Positions 12,231-22,937 of a stretch of DNA of 64,000 bases are shown piece by piece; within the stretch, counting starts at the first letter, position 1; every line of letters starts with the position of its first letter. The DNA lies in assembly GCA_036346405.1 (NCBI GenBank), contig CM070568.1:29051072-29115071 (forward strand), written 5' to 3'. The translations under genes were made by a program, and so were the position numbers. The DNA is from Phyllostachys edulis. Taxonomy: Eukaryota > Streptophyta > Magnoliopsida > Poales > Poaceae. The notes below the pieces were generated by a model. It saw only the letters and a list, made by a program, of their open reading frames with translations, was not told the DNA's origin and did not search any database.

Positions 12231-12249
12231 ACTATGTCATGGTGTAGTG

Positions 12250-12252
12250 ATC
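12250..12252. repeat. Right target-site duplication of the CACTA element (ATC)
   Basis: ATC follows the TAGTG terminus and matches 4133-4135. Confidence 0.85.
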
Positions 12253-14781
12253 ATCCACTAGGGCCTTGCCCTTCTCCTTCTACGCCTGCACTACCCGGAG
12301 GGAGTCCATCGCCACATCATGCCCATGTGGTGCCCAGAAGTCCTGGACGAAGACGTTGCTCGCCTTCCGCGTTTGGCGGTGCCCAGTGACAACTTCCTCC
12401 GTGGAGGCCATTGGCGTGGAGCGAGAGGCAAGGGCGTCGACGTGCCCACACCCAGCTTTCTGTAGTGAGGCAAAGGCCGTAGTCTAGGCAACCTTCATGC
12501 AAATGGTCCCTGTATGCTCGAGCTGCCGGCAGGCACACCTCCCCGGCGCGACGGAGACAGCTAAGGGTGATGTCCATCTACCCTATGGCATGGCACCGTG
12601 GGGGAGGCAGAGCACCAAGATCCACCATAACGCCCTCTAGAGCCTCCATGGCCTCCCAGGTCGCTCACTCCACGGAGTGCGAAAGCTCATGCTCTGCTTG
12701 GACCTCCATCTCGAGGTCAGCCCGGACGCTTCGAAGTGTTTGGACCTCTTCTTGCAAACTGTATAGTCCCCTCCAGCTTGGCCACCCTCGCCTCCAGGTC
12801 CTTCGCCTTGCCAGCTAGGGGCTCGCACTCCATCCTGAGAGACTCGCTCTGCGCATGCTCCGAGTCGACCTATTTCTGGATCTCCACAAAGTCGTGCTGC
12901 ACATCACCCTCTAGTGCGCACGATAACATCAGTGTTTGTGCTAAGCGTAGCATAAAAAAATATACACAAAAGGAGACAAGTTTATTAACCCCAAAAAACC
13001 CAACCTTCACGGCGTTTGTCGAGACGGACCGAAACATTCCCTTAAGGGGCATATTCCAGAAGAGGTCTCCCACAAAGGCTGGGGCAGTGAAGCGAGCCAC
13101 CTCCTCGCAAACCTCCGTCACACTGACACTAACTTTGAAGTCCGCAGGTCAGAGAGGGCCAAGGTCCGCAGTGACCATGGCTGTCGGAGCGATCGCCGGT
13201 GAAGGCGTTGCCTCAGAACTCCGCGATGCAGAGCCACCTCCGCCGACCCTTTCCTCCTCCCCATCGCTAACAACTACAAAGCAGGTACACGAGTTAGAAG
13301 CACACGCACATGCTCTGAGCTGCACAAGAAAAGAGGGGCCAAATAAAACAACCGCAATGATACTTACCAATCGCGTCACGACCCAGAGTAGGGGGCACAA
13401 CCCGGGAGTCCTCAGAACCCCCACCATAAATGTGAGACGGGGTACCACCAGTTGAAGACTCCTCGAGGGGCAAGCCTGCTATCTTGAACGAGCTGGACAC
13501 CCCCTCCCCAGCATCGATTGTAGCACGCCCTACCGACCTTGATGCAGCGCCAGCTGCGGGGGAAGCACCATGTTCCGTCGAGGACCAGCTGCTCGATTGT
13601 TCATGCGCCGCCCACTCTGGAGTTCCATGGGCCGCCCTCTTCGATGACCCTTCTGCTACGTCCTCCCTTGTGCCACAGGACTTGATGGACCGTAGGGGCC
13701 TCGCAGCGATTAGCCCCGCGACGTCCAATTCCTCAGGCACCCAGGTGTGCTTCCTCCTCCCCTCGTCTGGGTTCATGCGATCCGCAAGTTGGACCGACAG
13801 GTCCGCTTACGCTTGGTTCAAGCATGGCTCACGCATAACTAGCCCGTGCTTCGCGTGCTCTTCACTAGTGTAGGGGCCCAAGAGCTGCTCCGCGGTGTGA
13901 GCGGCCTCGGCAATAGGCGCAACTGCCATGGTACGAGCAGACTCCATCATACATATACAAAACATAATACATGGGAAGGGCAAAGAACAAAACCTTTGCG
14001 ATCAGCCACGGTAATGGTGGGGAACCCACCTTTTGGGGCCCCAAGCTTCATGCTCTAGCCCTGTGCCAAGGGCCAAACCCCGAAGGCACAGAACTCCTCC
14101 ATGAGGTCCCACGTGGAGAGCCTCCTCGTTGCGTTCAGCAGCAAGTGAAGGAGGGCCTCCTCTCGCGACGTGAGCGTGACATCCGGGGTGGCGATAAGTT
14201 GTATCAGCCCCCCACTGGAGTGGAGGCCGACGCCCACCCACCGGAGAAGAGTGGTAGAATCACCTCCTGGTCCAGTATGTATCCCACTGGTTCTGCGCGG
14301 CTGGAGTGGGCACGTACGGCTGGCACCGCGCCTTTAGCTAGAAGTTGACACTGTCGAAGTTTAGCATCTCGCCCATGCTCTTCCTCTTCTTCGGCTGGTA
14401 GTGCCCATCATGCAGGCAGGCGAACAAGCGCCCCTCGCCGCTCATCCCCACGGAACCGCAAGATCCATTCGAAGACTGCCAGCTTCACGAGGGAGTTGGG
14501 CGTCAGCTGCACCAACTCCACCTCGTAAAGCTGAAGGACCCAAGAGACCAGCTCCACGCACGGGATCCCAAGGCCAGCGTCGAAGAAGGCGATAAAGACC
14601 ACGACCTCGTCTGGATGAGGTGTCGGCACTGTCTCCACCCCAGGAGCTCGCACCTTTACAAGGCTCTCTAGTTTCCCCTCGTCCACGAGGGGCCAAAGAA
14701 CCCACTCCATCATGGTAGACCTCCCAAGGTCGCTAGTGTAGACCACGGTCCCCCCCTCCTTTCCTGGTGCGCCTCATCATG
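12253..14781 (-). pseudogene. Gypsy antisense ORF, N-terminal part ('putative gypsy type transposon' protein, PF04195-like)
   Basis: Starting at the ATG at 14781 (or 14778) the minus strand reads MMRRTRKGGGTVVYTSDLGRS, matching copy 2, which starts MTKWIKDGGG and continues MAYTDELGHS. Within 14408-14746 the motifs PCVELVSWVLQLYEVEL and LTPNSLVKLAVFEWILR are typical of the plant domain Pfam names Transposase_28, 'putative gypsy type transposon'. A second conserved block at 14055-14237 contains TSREEALLHLLLNATRRLS. A Ser/Ala-rich linker follows (13294-13776), then a region with heptad-like LEARVAKLEG (about 12.77 kb). Frameshifts and stops separate these blocks, and the CACTA element cuts off the 3' end. 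Its function is unknown; it is not a transposase in any demonstrated sense. Confidence 0.75.
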
Positions 14782-14895
14782 GTCGGAGCTCCAAAACTCG
14801 TATAATCAGAGTCTCAAGTCACAGCCTCAGAAGTCACGAAAGAGAAACTAGGGTTAGGAAGCACAAGGAAAGGACTATGAGGGTTTAATCTCCCC

Positions 14896-14904
14896 TTTAT
14901 ATAC
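14896..14904 (-). promoter_or_regulatory. TATA box for the antisense ORF of gypsy copy 1
   Basis: On the minus strand the sequence is GTATATAAA, about 115 bp before the ATG at 14781. Copy 2 has a TATA box at almost the same distance (about 107 bp) from its antisense ATG, which supports a real promoter separate from the LTR. Confidence 0.6.
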
Positions 14905-15306
14905 GCACCAGGACAAAAATAGGACGGCGCGGTGAAGACGAAGAGACACGAGCCAGCCATCGCGTGGAACGTGTCACGTGCATGGACCACCCCCAATGGT
15001 CGCGTAGTTCAAAGAAATGCCATTACTGACAACCACCGGCGTTATGGCGCACACCAACCAACGGTGGCCTTGTGCGGCCCAAAGGAGCGCCATTAATGCC
15101 AACCACCGACATGATGGCGCACGCAGACCAACAGCGACCTGTGTGGCACCCAACGGGCCATTATATCAGCAGGAGTGGCCCACGCACCTTGAGAGGGCCG
15201 AGACGTACTACGCTTCGCCAGGCCGAAGGGGACAGTGTGCCTAGACCCTTCAAGGAAAAGGCACGGTTTCAGCCATGACGAAGCATGGCCTTAACCGCGA
15301 GGGACT

Positions 15307-15942
15307 TGTCGTGGGGGCGGCCCACCGGCCCCCACGACCTGATGAATATCACAAAGCCCCCCGAGGGCCAGGGGTCGAAGGGGCCCCGAAGAGGACCCGA
15401 GGGCGATGGCCCCCCGAAGGCCACCAGGGAACCCCCAGAGGGCACCCGGGATACCTCCGGGAGGACACCGAAGGTCCCCCAAAGGCCACTGAAGAGCTAC
15501 TAAGCACTGCAGGACCAGAAGCAAGGAGACCCGCAGGGTCACCTCGGAGGTGCCGAAGGGTGCTCAGGACCCCTCGGCCCGGAGGCATCCCGCGTGATGT
15601 GAAGGGGGCAAAGGGTAGGTGGACCGAGTGTACTAGCTGGGTAAACCAAGACCAAGGAGGTCCACCGTGAGCTGAAGGCTACGCATAGAGTAAAGAAAAG
15701 CCCCTACAGTCCCTATAGGCAAAGGGTCTCTATAGGGGTAGATTTGTAACTTTGGCTACCCCTATTGGAAGGCTATAAATAGCATATATCCTCCTCCATG
15801 TAATAGAGACATGCCCTTTTTTTGGGATAATTGATACATATCCGCTTCTCTTGACAACCGATCCCCCTTCGAGGATCCCCTCGTCCCTCTCATAGCTGCT
15901 GGGAGTCCCATTTTCTACTGTCTAGCCCTCTTTGCTACGACA
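15307..15942 (+). repeat. 3' LTR of gypsy copy 1 (636 bp)
   Basis: Begins TGTCGTGGGGGCGGC and ends TTTGCTACGACA, giving the short inverted ends TGTCGT/ACGACA. It aligns with the LTRs of copy 2 in reverse orientation, including the TTTCTACTGT(C)TAG-type segment near the end. It has a TATAAATA box at 15774. CTAGA at 15943-15947 would be the target duplication, but the left partner is outside the window. Confidence 0.85.
15774..15781 (+). promoter_or_regulatory. LTR TATA box (gypsy copy 1)
   Basis: TATAAATA within the 3' LTR, about 170 bp before the LTR end. The copy-2 LTRs have the equivalent TATAAATAGCC on the minus strand near 35.9 kb and 42.57 kb. Confidence 0.6.
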
Positions 15943-16166
15943 CTAGAAAGACACACAGCGTGAAAAAGAAGTGTGCGACTATACTGAACACTTTGCCAGC
16001 CGTGTTATTCTTCAACTATCATATCGACAAATAATTCTTGCGATTTGCTCAGAGATATTAATTATGGCGACATCAACTGCTCTGATAATTGATCTCAAGT
16101 GTTTGTAGTTTTTTTTTGAAGGGCAAGGAGCGAGACAAAGATATGGCAGCGGTGCTTCGCTACCAT
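15943..16166. other. Spacer between gypsy copy 1 and copia A
   Basis: 224 bp with no recognised feature apart from the probable gypsy target duplication at its start and the copia A target duplication ACCAT at its end (16162-16166). The same segment resumes after the copia at 22938. A short frame MATSTALIIDLKCL is too small to interpret. Confidence 0.5.
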
Positions 16167-16438
16167 TGTTGGGAAACTATGGGCCTGGCCCAGAAGCCGG
16201 CCCATGTATGGGCTCCCCATCCCAAACCCTACCAGGGTCTGTAGCCTATAAATAGGGGGTGCTATTCATTGTAAGCGATTGATCGATTGATGAAGGAATA
16301 AAGAGAAGCAAGAAGCCCCTATATCTCTGTGTTCAATCTACTATTCTGTTCTTATGTTTTTGCATTGTTCTAAGTGATTCTACGCTTGTCTGCGAGGTAA
16401 TCGTTCGGACTGGACTCGCCAGCGATAGTTACTCAACA
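16167..16438 (+). repeat. 5' LTR of copia A (272 bp)
   Basis: Starts TGTTGGGAAACTATGGGCC and ends GTTACTCAACA. It contains TATAAATA at 16247-16254 and differs from the 3' LTR by only a few substitutions and one 1-bp indel. Confidence 0.92.
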
Positions 16439-16455
16439 CGTTATCAGCACGATCG
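16439..16455 (+). promoter_or_regulatory. Primer-binding site of copia A (probable)
   Basis: CGTTATCAGCACGATCG directly follows the left LTR. The TATCAG core matches the initiator-tRNA-Met-type site of many plant copia elements (TGGTATCAGAGC), but the match is partial. Confidence 0.5.
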
Positions 16456-16587
16456 ACTCCGGCCTACTTCTAGGCCTACTTTACTTGGATCGAAAGGTAA
16501 CCGTCGATGAACGACGCTCGTAGATTGAATCGTTTTTCTAGATTGCTTTCAATTCTGCAAATTTGCTTTCTAGATTGGTTTCTACGG

Positions 16588-16775
16588 TGCAAATCCGTTC
16601 TAATCTACCGTGAGCCGACTTGAAGTCACCGACACAATGTCGATGGGTAGATTGCACGAAAGATTGGATGTCGATTGTACCGTAGATTGGAAGTTGCAAA
16701 TCCGTTCTAATCTACCGTGAGCCGACTTGAAGTCGCCGACACAATGTCGATGGGTAGATTGCACAAAAGAACCGA
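16588..16775 (+). repeat. Tandem duplication, about 107-bp period, in the copia A leader
   Basis: GCAAATCCGTTCTAATCTAC followed by CGTGAGCCGACTTGAAGTC starts near 16590 and again near 16697, and both copies continue to GATGGGTAGATTGCAC. Confidence 0.9.
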
Positions 16776-17940
16776 TGTTGATTGCACTACATCGCATTGT
16801 ATCGCACGAATAGTTTGCATGTATGAGCGATAATTGATTGCATGAAGAAATCGCGCCCTAAGCGCGCGCATGGCCTCTCGCCGCACGCGCCACCCACGGC
16901 CGTAGCGCAATGGAGCCTCCCTTGAAGCGCATGCGCACGGCACGCGCCGCCCGACGCCCGCAAAGCGCCACCACTGCTCTGCCACGACAGAGCACCGCAC
17001 CACCAAGAAGAAAAAAAAAAAAGGGGAGCAAAGGGAGCCGCCGCTTCAAGACGGCCACCGCCGGCGCAGCCCGCCTCGCCCGCCCGCTGGGTGCCGATGG
17101 AGCACCGCCAGCCGCCGCCGCCCTTCGGGAAGGCGAGACGCCGCCCAGCGACCGGAAGCCGCCGCCGGTCGCCAGCCATTGCCCCGCCGCCTCGGCGCCG
17201 CCGCCATCGCCGTCGACCTCGCCCATTGCCCGCCGCCCGCCTCATGCCACCACCAAGACGCTGCCGCAGAACAAGATCATACCCCATGTCGCCGCCAGCG
17301 CCTCAGGAGCCGTAGGGCGCTAGCCTCACACCGCCAGAGTCACCGCCTCAGTCAGATGAGCCGCCACCAGAGTCTGGTAGGGAAAACCCTACCCCGTGAG
17401 CTCCATTAAAATCGGCCATATGGGCCGGACTTTGGGCTGAATGGGCCGGTCAAATGGGCCGGAAAGGATTTTTCATGGAAAAGAAAAAATCGGGAAAACA
17501 AAAGGAAATCCCGAAATTTGCAAAAAAAAGGCCCTCCGAAAATTTGAAAATTACGTATAATTTTTCTCTGAACCAAAAAATTTCGCGTTTTAACCCCTGG
17601 AATTGCAGAATTCGCCGAAAGTCATTTTTTCCAGCAGAAAAGGGCCTCGGGAATTCAACTTTTTGCATATTTTGCACTTTTGAAGCATGTTTAACTTTGT
17701 TATTGTTATTTATATGCAATTTATGTATTGTATTTACTGTTTTGATTATCTGTGATTGTTTATATTACTTTTAATCACTGAAAATAGTAGTAAATCATGA
17801 GAATGCATAGAAAAGTACGGGAACACGAACCTAGAGTTCGAAGAGCATTATGAGAATTTTGCAACCATTTTATGTAAATTACTAGCAGTAATCTTATGAA
17901 CTATTTGCATGAATATAAAGATGACTGGCATCACGAACCA
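16776..17940 (+). other. Copia A leader: GC-rich insert-like segment then AT-rich sequence
   Basis: 16860-17330 is strongly GC-rich and opens frames on both strands without any recognisable domain. 17400-17940 is AT-rich with a direct repeat of CACGAACCTAGAGTTCGAAG-like sequence (17824 and 17932, about 107 bp apart). No gag N-terminus can be recognised here. Confidence 0.45.
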
Positions 17941-18600
17941 GGAGTTCGAAGAACTGACCCAGCATGGCCAGAATTTGTACAAGTCTTCAACTCTATGATA
18001 ATGTAATCACAGATAAGCAGAAGATTGAGAAGACCCTATCTACCTTTCACCCAAATGCGGTACAATCCGCACGCAACTATCGTCAAGACGGCTACACGGA
18101 GTATGCCACATTAATTGACACCATGCAAGTTGCAGAAGCTTAAGATAATGTTCTAAGGAAGAACTACATCTCATAGCCACCTAGTAGCAATGTTGGCCAT
18201 GAAGCCAATGCTAGCAGCTACAATGTGATAAAGCCTCTCACGAAGGAGAGGAGTACGAAGGGTAAGGTCGTGAGTCGCACGTTATTGATGCTTTCCAGTC
18301 TAAGAAGAAGGGCATAGGACAGCATGAGGCACACCTCGCCATTGCAGGCGCGGAAGATCTACACCCATTAATTGCACTCATGGATGTGGACAGTCTAGTA
18401 GCAGTCCCATTATCCCTCCTTTGGACATCGCAGCGGCCGCAACCGTAGTTGCCCAAAAGGAGAAAATCTCCATGGAGCAGATTGAGGCAGAATTTCTGAA
18501 TACTTCGCTGATTCGATCTAGTGCACGCATTGCACTCGGATCTTTCATAGTAACTTGCAGTTTGTAATTGAAGCAAAACATTGAATTATTTTTCAATAAT
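17941..18600 (+). pseudogene. Copia A gag remnant
   Basis: Around 17980-18145 the plus strand encodes NVITDKQKIEKTLSTFHPN and then YTEYATLIDTMQVAEA, the C-terminal part of the copia gag domain. Stops follow within 30 codons, and the 18150-18600 segment contains only decayed frames. No zinc knuckle is visible. Confidence 0.65.
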
Positions 18601-18769
18601 GGTTGTAATCTCTACTAGAGCAAAGCACTAAATTCTTATAACGAGTCCTGCAAGACTTATTCCCGTATTTATAATAACAAGTTATGTTCTGATATTTGAA
18701 GTATTTTATTTATGTGTTGCTTGCTTTCTGCTACATATTAATAAAGTACATTATATTAGAATGCGTGTG

Positions 18770-19215
18770 GTGCCCTATTGGAGGAAGTGTGCTTAGCTGG
18801 TAGCAGCACAATAAATATCATCTTGAGAGAGACGAAAATCTTTCGGTCAATCAGCAAGAATGCTGGTAGTCCTACAACAATCGCAGGCAGCAATACTTGT
18901 ATAATAGGCTCAGGAAGGGCCTCAATTATACCCCTAATGGGCACAACTTTGGTCATTGAAGAAGCCTTGTTGTACCCAGAATCGACTAGAACTCTCAAGG
19001 ATATTCGCGCAAACGGTTTCCACGTAGAGACTGAAGAAGAATATGGTAAGAAATACCTGCTCATTATAAAGCGTGAAGAAAGTAGAAAAATGGTATCAGA
19101 ACGACTTCTTTCATTTGAAACTGGGCTATACTACACTAATATTAAGGCATCTACAGCCTATACTACCCTGAAAACCATATTTAGAAGCTCTGAACCTTTT
19201 CTATCTCTAGCATGA
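18770..19215 (+). pseudogene. Copia A protease and pre-integrase region (active-site Asp lost)
   Basis: The open frame at 18778-19215 reads CLAGSSTINIILRETKIF, then TIAGSNTCIIGSGRA, then LYYTNIKAS, matching the aspartic protease of copia elements. The active-site triplet, normally D-S/T-G, reads G-S-S here (codon GGT in place of the aspartate), so proteolysis would be dead. Confidence 0.75.
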
Positions 19216-19329
19216 TAGATTATGCCGCCTAAGTCTTAGGATGATGAGAAATATAATTAACAATTCACAGGGACAATGTAAATAATTTCTCGAATCATGA
19301 AGATTTTGTATGCCCCGCATGTGCCACCG

Positions 19330-19895
19330 GGAATTTAATTACTAAACCTTATGCTCTGAAAGCGAAGGATGAAGTCCCTATATTCTTGGACCGTATCTAG
19401 GGAGACTTTTTGCGGTCCTATACAGCCCCTATAAGGGCCATTTAGGTATTTTATGGTGCTCATCGATGCTTCCTCAAAATGGTCGCATGGATGTTTATTA
19501 TCTACGAGAAACTACGCTTTTGCAGAGCTAGTCTCGCAGATAGTTAAAATTGAAGAATAATTTCCCTGATCATCATGTGAAATCCACCAGAATGGACAAC
19601 GCTAGAGAATTTACTTCAAAGGCATTTGATGATTATTGTATGGCAATGGGAGTTAACGTTGAGTATTCCGTACCGCATGTCCACATCCAGAATGGACTAG
19701 TAGGGGCATTAATTACAAGGAGTAAATTTATTGCCCGATCACCTTTGAAGAATTGTAATTTACCAACTGCATGTTGGGGACACGTAGTCCTGCTCGCAGC
19801 AACCCTCATCAATTTTAGACCACCAGCATATAACATCCATTCACCTATACAACTAGCGCAAGGGTCAGCACAGAAAACTTCTCATCTTTGAAGGT
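19330..19895 (+). pseudogene. Copia A integrase (catalytic Glu lost)
   Basis: Broken frames from 19360 encode GDFLRSYTAP-like sequence (start of the integrase core). The frame at 19550-19891 reads RMDNAREFTSKAFDDYC, keeping the second catalytic Asp, and then HVHIQNGLVGAL. The catalytic Glu normally lies in QNGLxE; here it is Gly. Stop codons interrupt the N-terminal half. Confidence 0.78.
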
Positions 19896-20469
19896 TTGGT
19901 TGCAACGTTTATATACCTATACCATTACCACAGCGAATTGCAATGGGCTTTCTCCGAAAGTTTGGGACATACGCTGGTTATGTGACAGCATCCATAATCA
20001 GGTATTTTGAACCTATGATGAGAGATTTGCTTACCGCCCGATTCGCCGATAGTATATTAGATGAGACTAGTTTCCCGTCATTAGGGGGAGGAAATCAACC
20101 CCTTGATGAAAATGTCAGGAAATAAAGAAGTCCAGAAGATAGTTGAAGTCTAGAAGATAATTGAATTCATGCACATGACCCGCGCACTAGTGAAGCAAAT
20201 ATTGAAGTCTAGAAGACAATTGAAGTCTAGAAGATAATTGATTTGCAAGCATTAGCGAATCAACTGCTTAACCACTTTAGTGATTTGAAGAGCGTGACCA
20301 AGTCGCATATGCCTGTACACAATGCATCGGAGAGGGTTGAAATACCGATGAAGGTATCCCTAATCCCGTCCTAAGGCCTCTGAAAGGACGAGAACTCCGG
20401 CCCTTCGAATCCCAAGTAACCGGGGACGCCTGGCGAAAAAGGATAAGAAGGACTTGACACAGCCGATCA

Positions 20470-21870
20470 CCGAAGTTCCCCAGAACCAGAAGGGGAGCCA
20501 GTTGAGACCTGGCACCAGTATGGAACCTTCAAAAATGGCATACTAGAATTGAACATCCCCATGAAGGGAGACATCAGCATGAATGTGTGCGCACACATCG
20601 GAGCTGAAACACTAAAAGGACTTGCCCCCGTAATTAAAAGCAGCGGTGAGCAAGTAGAAGCATTAGAAGAACCGCCCCTTGAAGAAATAGCTATAAACTT
20701 TGTGACCTCGGGAGAATCTATGAATAAGACAACAGCCAATGTCGATATTGATTTTGCAAAGAAAGTTGTCACAATCATCGATCTTGATCCAGAGCCTGTA
20801 TCGCTCGCTGAATGAAAGAAAAGATCAGATTGGAAAGATTGAAAGAATGCAATAGAAGCAGAATTATTATCTCTGAATAAAAGAAATGTGCTTGGGCCTG
20901 TAAGCCGTTCGCCTCCCCATGTGCACCCCGTAGGGCATAAGTGGGTATTTGTTCGAAAGAGAAATGAAAATAATGAAGTAAATAAAGGCTTGTTGCACAA
21001 GGTTTCACTCAACATCCAGGAGTTGTTTATGAAGAAACCTATTCCCCGGTCATGGGCGAAACCACCCTTTAGATATTTAATCTCAATGGCAGTAAACTTG
21101 AAGTTAAAAGTGAAATTGATGGATGTGGTAACAGCATATCTTTATGAAATATTGGATTCGGACATTTATATGAAGATACCTGAATGTATCCCTGTCCCGA
21201 ACCAAGACAGAGCAAATAGAAATTTGTATAGTGTGAAACTCAATAAGTCACTGTGCAGACGTAAGCAATCAGGCAGGATGTGGTATAATCGCTTGAAGCG
21301 ACTTTCTATGCAAGAAAGGCTGCACAAACAATGAGAATAATCCCTATGTATTTATACGATGATCCCAGGATGGATTTTGTATAATCTCAGTGTATGAAGA
21401 TGATCTGAATATCATTAGAACCCTAAAAGGTATGAAGAAAGCAAGCTCTCATTTGGAGTTAGAGTTCGAAATAAAAGAATTGGGTAAAACCAAATATTGC
21501 CTAGGCTCGCAGCTTGAGCATACCCCTGAAGGGATTTTAGTACATCAGTCAACCTACACTTAGAAGGTGTTAGAAATGTTTGATTTTGAAAGGCATACCC
21601 TTTGAAATTGCCAATGGTCGGGAGATATTTGCAGCAAGACAAAGACCCGTACAGACCTAAAGAAGAGGGGGAGGAAGTCCTGGGACCGGAATTCCTATAC
21701 TTAAGTGCGATAGGAGCACTCATGTATTTAGCAAATTGTACTAGATCGGCCATTGCATTTGCCATTAACCTATTAGCAAGGTATAGTGCAGAACCTACCA
21801 AAGGCATTGGTAGGGAATGAAGAACATCTTCCGATACCTCCAAGGAAGCAGGGGACTTGGTCTATTCTAT
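20470..21870 (+). pseudogene. Copia A reverse transcriptase (YVDD changed to YEDD, several breaks)
   Basis: 20888-21334 encodes HKWVFVRKRNENNEVNKG, FRYLISMAVNLKLKVKLMDV, DSDIYMKIPE and KQSGRMWYNRL, the core of copia RT. After a frame break, 21390-21415 reads VYEDDLNII where the catalytic box is normally YVDD. The frame at 21602-21820 holds GPEFLYLSAIGALMYLANCT, at the RT-RNase H junction. The polymerase is non-functional. Confidence 0.82.
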
Positions 21871-21889
21871 AGAAAGAACTAAGTTTTGA

Positions 21890-22421
21890 ATATGAATGGC
21901 TATGCAGATGCTGGGTACCTGTAGAACCCGCATACAGCCAAGTCGCAAACAAGTTATGTTTCCTATGTGGTGAAACTGCAATTCCATAGAAATCATCTAA
22001 GCAGAGTCTTGTATCGACTCCGACGAACCACTTGGAAATCATAGCATTGTACGAGGCCTCACGAGAATGTGTTTGGCTTCGGCGGATGATTCACCATATC
22101 CAGTAGTCGTGTGGATTGAATACCGCGCAAACCCCCACTATTATCTATAAAGATAATGCAGCTTGTGTTGCACAAGTGCAGATGGGTTATGTAAAGAGTC
22201 ATCTCACAAAGCATATCAACCCCAAGTTCTTCTGTGCTCATGAATTACAAAAGATGAACGAAATTAAAGTACTGCATTCTAAGTCATGTGAAAATCTTGT
22301 AGATTTATTCACTAAGTTACTTCCAGCATCTAGCTTTGAAAGGTGCATACGTGGAATTGTAATGACGAGACTTAGAGAAGTGCAGAATTCAGGGAGAGAA
22401 TCTTCACGAACTCATTATTGA
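21890..22421 (+). pseudogene. Copia A RNase H remnant
   Basis: MNGYADAGYL near 21892 corresponds to the first RNase H motif. 22116-22421 reads TIIYKDNAACVAQVQMGYVK, HINPKFFCAHELQ and LVDLFTKLLPASSF, the end of copia polyproteins. A stop and a frame change separate the two parts. Confidence 0.8.
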
Positions 22422-22655
22422 AACTTGATCACGAAGATCGAGTACCCAAAGAGTAAATCTTGGAGATTAAATGAAATTGGGTGGATTGTACTCTTTTTCC
22501 CTTGACGATTTTTCCTGAAGTTTCTCGGCTAAGGTTTTTAATGAGGCAATTCGTGTAACGCAGCAGAACTTGTATCATGTGCTCTTTCTCCAAATTTTTC
22601 CCACTGGGTTTTTATAGAGTTTTGACGAGGCATGAACATGTAAGGATGGGTGCCC

Positions 22656-22664
22656 AAGGGGGAG
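22656..22664 (+). promoter_or_regulatory. Polypurine tract of copia A
   Basis: AAGGGGGAG lies immediately before the TG of the 3' LTR, where plus-strand DNA synthesis is primed. Confidence 0.8.
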
Positions 22665-22937
22665 TGTTGGGAAACTATGGGCCTGGCCCAGAAGCCGGCC
22701 CATGTATGGGCTCCCCATCCCAAACCCTAGCAGGGTCTGTAGCCTATAAATAGGGGGTGCTATTCATTGTAAGCAATTGATCGATTGATGAAGGAATAAA
22801 GAGAAGCAAGAAGCCCCCTATATCTCTGTGTTCAATCTACTATTCTGTTCTTATGTTTTTGTATTGTTCTAAGCAATTCTACGCTTATCTGCGAGGTAAT
22901 CGTTCGGACTGAACTCGCCAGCGATGGTTACTCAACA
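22665..22937 (+). repeat. 3' LTR of copia A (273 bp)
   Basis: Starts TGTTGGGAAACTATGGGCC and ends GTTACTCAACA, followed by ACCAT, the same 5-mer that precedes the 5' LTR. Confidence 0.92.

Larger units (their letters stand above)
4136..12249. mobile_element. CACTA (En/Spm-type) DNA transposon, 8,114 bp, complete ends, no recognised transposase
   Basis: The left end begins CACTACACCATGGCA. The right end, reverse-complemented, begins CACTACACCATGACA, and both continue into TATTAAGGGCAAT. The element is flanked by a 3-bp duplication, ATC at 4133-4135 and 12250-12252, as expected for CACTA elements. Subterminal repeats with GCCGGCAGTTAA / GCCGGCAGATAA units lie inside both ends. The interior is AT-rich with only short frames, none of which I recognise as TNPD or TNPA transposase. 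It is therefore probably non-autonomous, moved by a related element. It interrupts the antisense ORF of the gypsy element. Confidence 0.9.
1..15942 (+). mobile_element. Ty3/gypsy LTR retrotransposon, copy 1 (5' end outside window)
   Basis: The plus strand runs through decayed RNase H and integrase, then tandem repeats, then an ORF on the opposite strand, then a 3' LTR at 15307-15942. The same order, inverted, occurs at 35737-42999, and the proteins of the two copies align domain by domain, so both belong to one family. The 5' LTR, gag, protease and most of reverse transcriptase lie before base 1. A complete CACTA transposon (4136-12249) splits the antisense ORF; without it the visible part is about 7.8 kb. 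Pol carries stops and frameshifts, so this copy is not autonomous. Confidence 0.85.
16167..22937 (+). mobile_element. Ty1/copia LTR retrotransposon A, 6,771 bp, complete ends, degenerate coding region
   Basis: Two near-identical LTRs (16167-16438 and 22665-22937), TG...CA ends, and a perfect 5-bp duplication ACCAT (16162-16166 and 22938-22942). A primer-binding-like stretch follows the left LTR and a perfect polypurine tract precedes the right one. Between them, gag, protease, integrase, reverse transcriptase and RNase H remnants appear in the copia order, with integrase before RT. All have stops or frameshifts and three catalytic motifs are changed. The LTRs are far better preserved than the coding region, suggesting that it moved using proteins from other copies. 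Confidence 0.92.

Noticed and set aside
18238..18596. Minus-strand frames in the copia A gag region
   Set aside because: They are opposite to the element's coding strand and mirror gag/protease-linker sequence; no domain.
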